This document shows positions 6,457-8,301 of a DNA stretch of 8,301 nt, piece by piece. Source of the stretch: an uncultured Clostridiaceae bacterium. GTDB lineage: Bacteria; Bacillota; Clostridia; Lachnospirales; Lachnospiraceae. The notes beneath the pieces are model-generated. The model was not told the DNA's origin. It did not search any database and saw nothing but the letters and a program-made list of their open reading frames with translations. How positions within the stretch are numbered: the stretch's first letter is position 1; every line of letters starts with the position of its first letter. The stretch spans positions 1 through 8,301 of the forward strand of contig CATLIJ010000098.1 of NCBI GenBank assembly GCA_949948825.1. Reading direction: 5' to 3'. Position numbers and translations under genes: made by a program.

Positions 6457-8301
6457 TTACCTTCTCTCCAGATGATAGGTTCCCGCCTGTCCGGTAAAAT
6501 AGATGATGCCTCCTTCCGGCTTTGCTGTCTTAACCTGGGACACACCGTTTTCGTCAGTGATCACCCACTCTCCCTGAGAAATCCCTGCAACCGCAGCTGC
6601 AATCGGTCCTTCTCCTGGAATTGTAACTGTCACATCCTTTGTGAGACGTTCTTTATTCTTGGCAAAGATTGTCACCTTGTCAAAAATCCTTGCCCCCAAA
6701 AGGTCCTCTGTCTCAATCAGCTCTGCCCTGTCCACAGGACTTGGATCATCGGAATCAGACATATACATTACATTCAGAAAATAATCGGTCTTTGCGCCAA
6801 TGGCAGGACTGATCTCCACTCTTCCCCAGCCATGCTCAGAACTTACAGAAGGGTCATAGTCACTGTAATATTTTCCGCCTTTGGGTGGATAATTCCGGTC
6901 CACCACCCAGTTCTGCCGGTCTGGTCCACCTACTGTAGTAATTTTCACGTTTTGGGGATACAAGGTCTGATTGGTCATCTTTCCATTGTAGCCAATCTGA
7001 TTTCTGCGGATTACCGTCACATTCCCGTCAATTTCCGGCGCCTGAAGAGAATGAAGCAAAAAGGTCTTTTTGAAAGAAGCTTCCCTTGCGGTAATCTTAT
7101 CCATAATCACAAAAATTGCCGGTTTCTCTGGAATCCCTGTGGGCATAAACAGCATGGAACGCCTTACCTCGGACACCTTGTCAGAATATCCTGGAGCCAG
7201 GTCTCCGCTTATGTAAGAATACTCCGGATTTATGGGATTTTCTCCATATTCCATGGCCAGAAGGTCTGCAGTGTGGTGATCATCATCAATCAAGTCATGC
7301 CAGGTAAGCGGCTCTGGCCCCGGCCTTCTCTGTCCGCCGGAATTTCTCGGAAGCTTGATGGTGGTCTTGGTAGCCATCTTTTCATTGGGATCGTAAATCA
7401 GCAGGGAGTTATGGGCAATGGTCTCCTTTGCATAATTGGAATCATGCAAGCTTCCAAAGCCGTCATAACGCCCGTTATCCCAGGCCAGCTGGCCTTTATA
7501 ATAAATCTGGAAGCTTCCCGAATCCAGATGGTCATGGTTTCCCACGTAAGTCTCGCCAATCTTGGCCCATACAATCACATCCGGCTGTTCCACCCCTGTA
7601 TTAAATCCAGTCCTTGCAATCATCATGCCGTTTGGTGAACCAAACAGGCGGGTAAGCGGAAGCTCTGTCCTTGGTCTTGGCTCCACATAGGGGTTATTGA
7701 CAATCAGGAAGCTTACCGGAGTAAGAAGCGGATGAAAGCTGTTATAAGAAAGCCACTGAAATCCCTTGCTGCACCGCTCAAATTCCCCCTTCAGATATCC
7801 GTCGCTAAAAAGAGAGGAAGCATACAAAAGAACCGGCATGTCGCTTCTGACCCAGGTGGGAATCTTGGCAAATAAAGAATCCCCGTTGGTATCGCCCTCC
7901 GGAAAAGAACGTCCGTCCGGTCTCTGGCAATATACCTCCTGAAAAGGAACCTTTCCCAAATCATCACTGTATATTCTTGTGCCATTCATCCGGTAAAACA
8001 GAAAATAGCCATAGAGAATGCAGCTGAGCCGCAGCCCTGTATAGCCCAGCCCCTGATGGAAGGTTCCGGAACGGTTCCACCAGTCAATGGATTCCGCCAT
8101 ACCATTCATAATGTATCCAGCTACCAGATTGTAAATATCCGGATATTCGTCATAGCAGGCAATAGACATAGCCAGCAAATCCCTCTGAATATGGGTTTCC
8201 ATGTTATGTCCGTTCACCGCGTATACTTTGGTCATCGGCCACCCGCCCATGCCTGTGATGGTGGCTGCCAGCTCTTCTGCCTTATCCACAAAAAGACGTT
8301 T
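6457..8301 (-). CDS. Heparinase II/III-family polysaccharide lyase, C-terminal part (runs off right edge)
   Basis: The frame is open from the right edge (KRLFVDKAEELAATITG) to TAA 6459-6457, about 614 residues, with the N-terminus outside the window. The first ~200 residues look like the helical toroid of this superfamily (FHQGLGYTGLRL, with candidate active-site His and Tyr). Next comes the heparinase II/III core with NHDHLDSGSFQIYYKGQLAW and YAKETIAHNSLLIYDP, the His-rich motifs of the beta-sandwich domain. The remainder is beta-rich and ends GTYHLERR. Such enzymes cleave uronic-acid-containing polysaccharides (glycosaminoglycans, alginate-like or other acidic glycans) by beta-elimination; the substrate cannot be told from this sequence. 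Whether it is secreted is unknown because the N-terminus is missing. The GTG at 8289 is not taken as the start since the frame continues beyond it to the edge. It appears intact over the visible part, unlike the genes downstream. No glycan-utilisation neighbours are visible. Confidence 0.85.
   Translation of the reverse strand, partial: KRLFVDKAEELAATITGMGGWPMTKVYAVNGHNMETHIQRDLLAMSIACYDEYPDIYNLVAGYIMNGMAESIDWWNRSGTFHQGLGYTGLRLSCILYGYFLFYRMNGTRIYSDDLGKVPFQEVYCQRPDGRSFPEGDTNGDSLFAKIPTWVRSDMPVLLYASSLFSDGYLKGEFERCSKGFQWLSYNSFHPLLTPVSFLIVNNPYVEPRPRTELPLTRLFGSPNGMMIARTGFNTGVEQPDVIVWAKIGETYVGNHDHLDSGSFQIYYKGQLAWDNGRYDGFGSLHDSNYAKETIAHNSLLIYDPNEKMATKTTIKLPRNSGGQRRPGPEPLTWHDLIDDDHHTADLLAMEYGENPINPEYSYISGDLAPGYSDKVSEVRRSMLFMPTGIPEKPAIFVIMDKITAREASFKKTFLLHSLQAPEIDGNVTVIRRNQIGYNGKMTNQTLYPQNVKITTVGGPDRQNWVVDRNYPPKGGKYYSDYDPSVSSEHGWGRVEISPAIGAKTDYFLNVMYMSDSDDPSPVDRAELIETEDLLGARIFDKVTIFAKNKERLTKDVTVTIPGEGPIAAAVAGISQGEWVITDENGVSQVKTAKPEGGIIYFTGQAGTYHLERR

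Noticed and set aside
6472..7638. 388-residue plus-strand frame opposite the heparinase gene.
   Set aside because: It is a codon-bias shadow; the minus frame holds conserved heparinase II/III motifs throughout.
1..8301. tRNA, rRNA, CRISPR arrays and complete insertion sequences with a transposase.
   Set aside because: No cloverleaf, ribosomal, evenly spaced repeat or transposase-like sequence was seen on either strand.

Overview
The window looks like chromosomal DNA of a spore-forming Clostridia member, most likely a Lachnospiraceae gut-type organism. The reasons are a SpoVB-type flippase remnant, a DUF6075-like protein, a heparinase II/III-type polysaccharide lyase, strong AGGAGG-type ribosome binding sites and moderate G+C. 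Assignment to a genus is not possible from this sequence alone.

Layout, left to right. (1) 1-232, minus: 5' part of a DUF6075-like gene running off the left edge. (2) 233-548: no convincing gene, but two inverted repeats (376-428 and 471-539). (3) About 549-1271, plus: the C-terminal ~240 codons of a SpoVB/MATE-like flippase whose N-terminal half is absent. Its homology starts abruptly, just beyond the second inverted repeat. (4) 1331-1378: a bidirectional intrinsic terminator between convergent units. (5) 1429-5540 plus the gene ending at 5556, all minus: an operon-like run of an unknown helical protein, a HerA/FtsK-superfamily ATPase, a stand-alone LHH-type HNH/Endo VII nuclease toxin and a SUKH (SMI1/KNR4) immunity protein. 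(6) 6247-6409: a 163-bp near-palindrome that replaces the 5' end of the first operon gene. (7) 6457-8301, minus: a heparinase II/III-family gene running off the right edge.

The central operon reads as a toxin/immunity module coupled to a motor ATPase, in an advanced state of decay. The first gene has lost its own start to the palindrome. The ATPase is split by a one-base loss in an A-run, an in-frame TAA and a one-base loss in a T-run. The toxin carries a one-base deletion and an in-frame TAG. Correcting the single-base losses brings both the ATPase (1041 codons) and the toxin (185 codons) to exact multiples of three, which supports each reconstruction. Only the SUKH immunity gene is intact, as expected if immunity outlives its toxin. 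Some single-base losses could be sequencing errors; the two nonsense codons are harder to explain that way.

The most notable points are the ATPase-toxin-immunity linkage as a possible delivery system, the MITE-like palindrome, and the truncated spoVB junction, which may be the edge of an inserted element.
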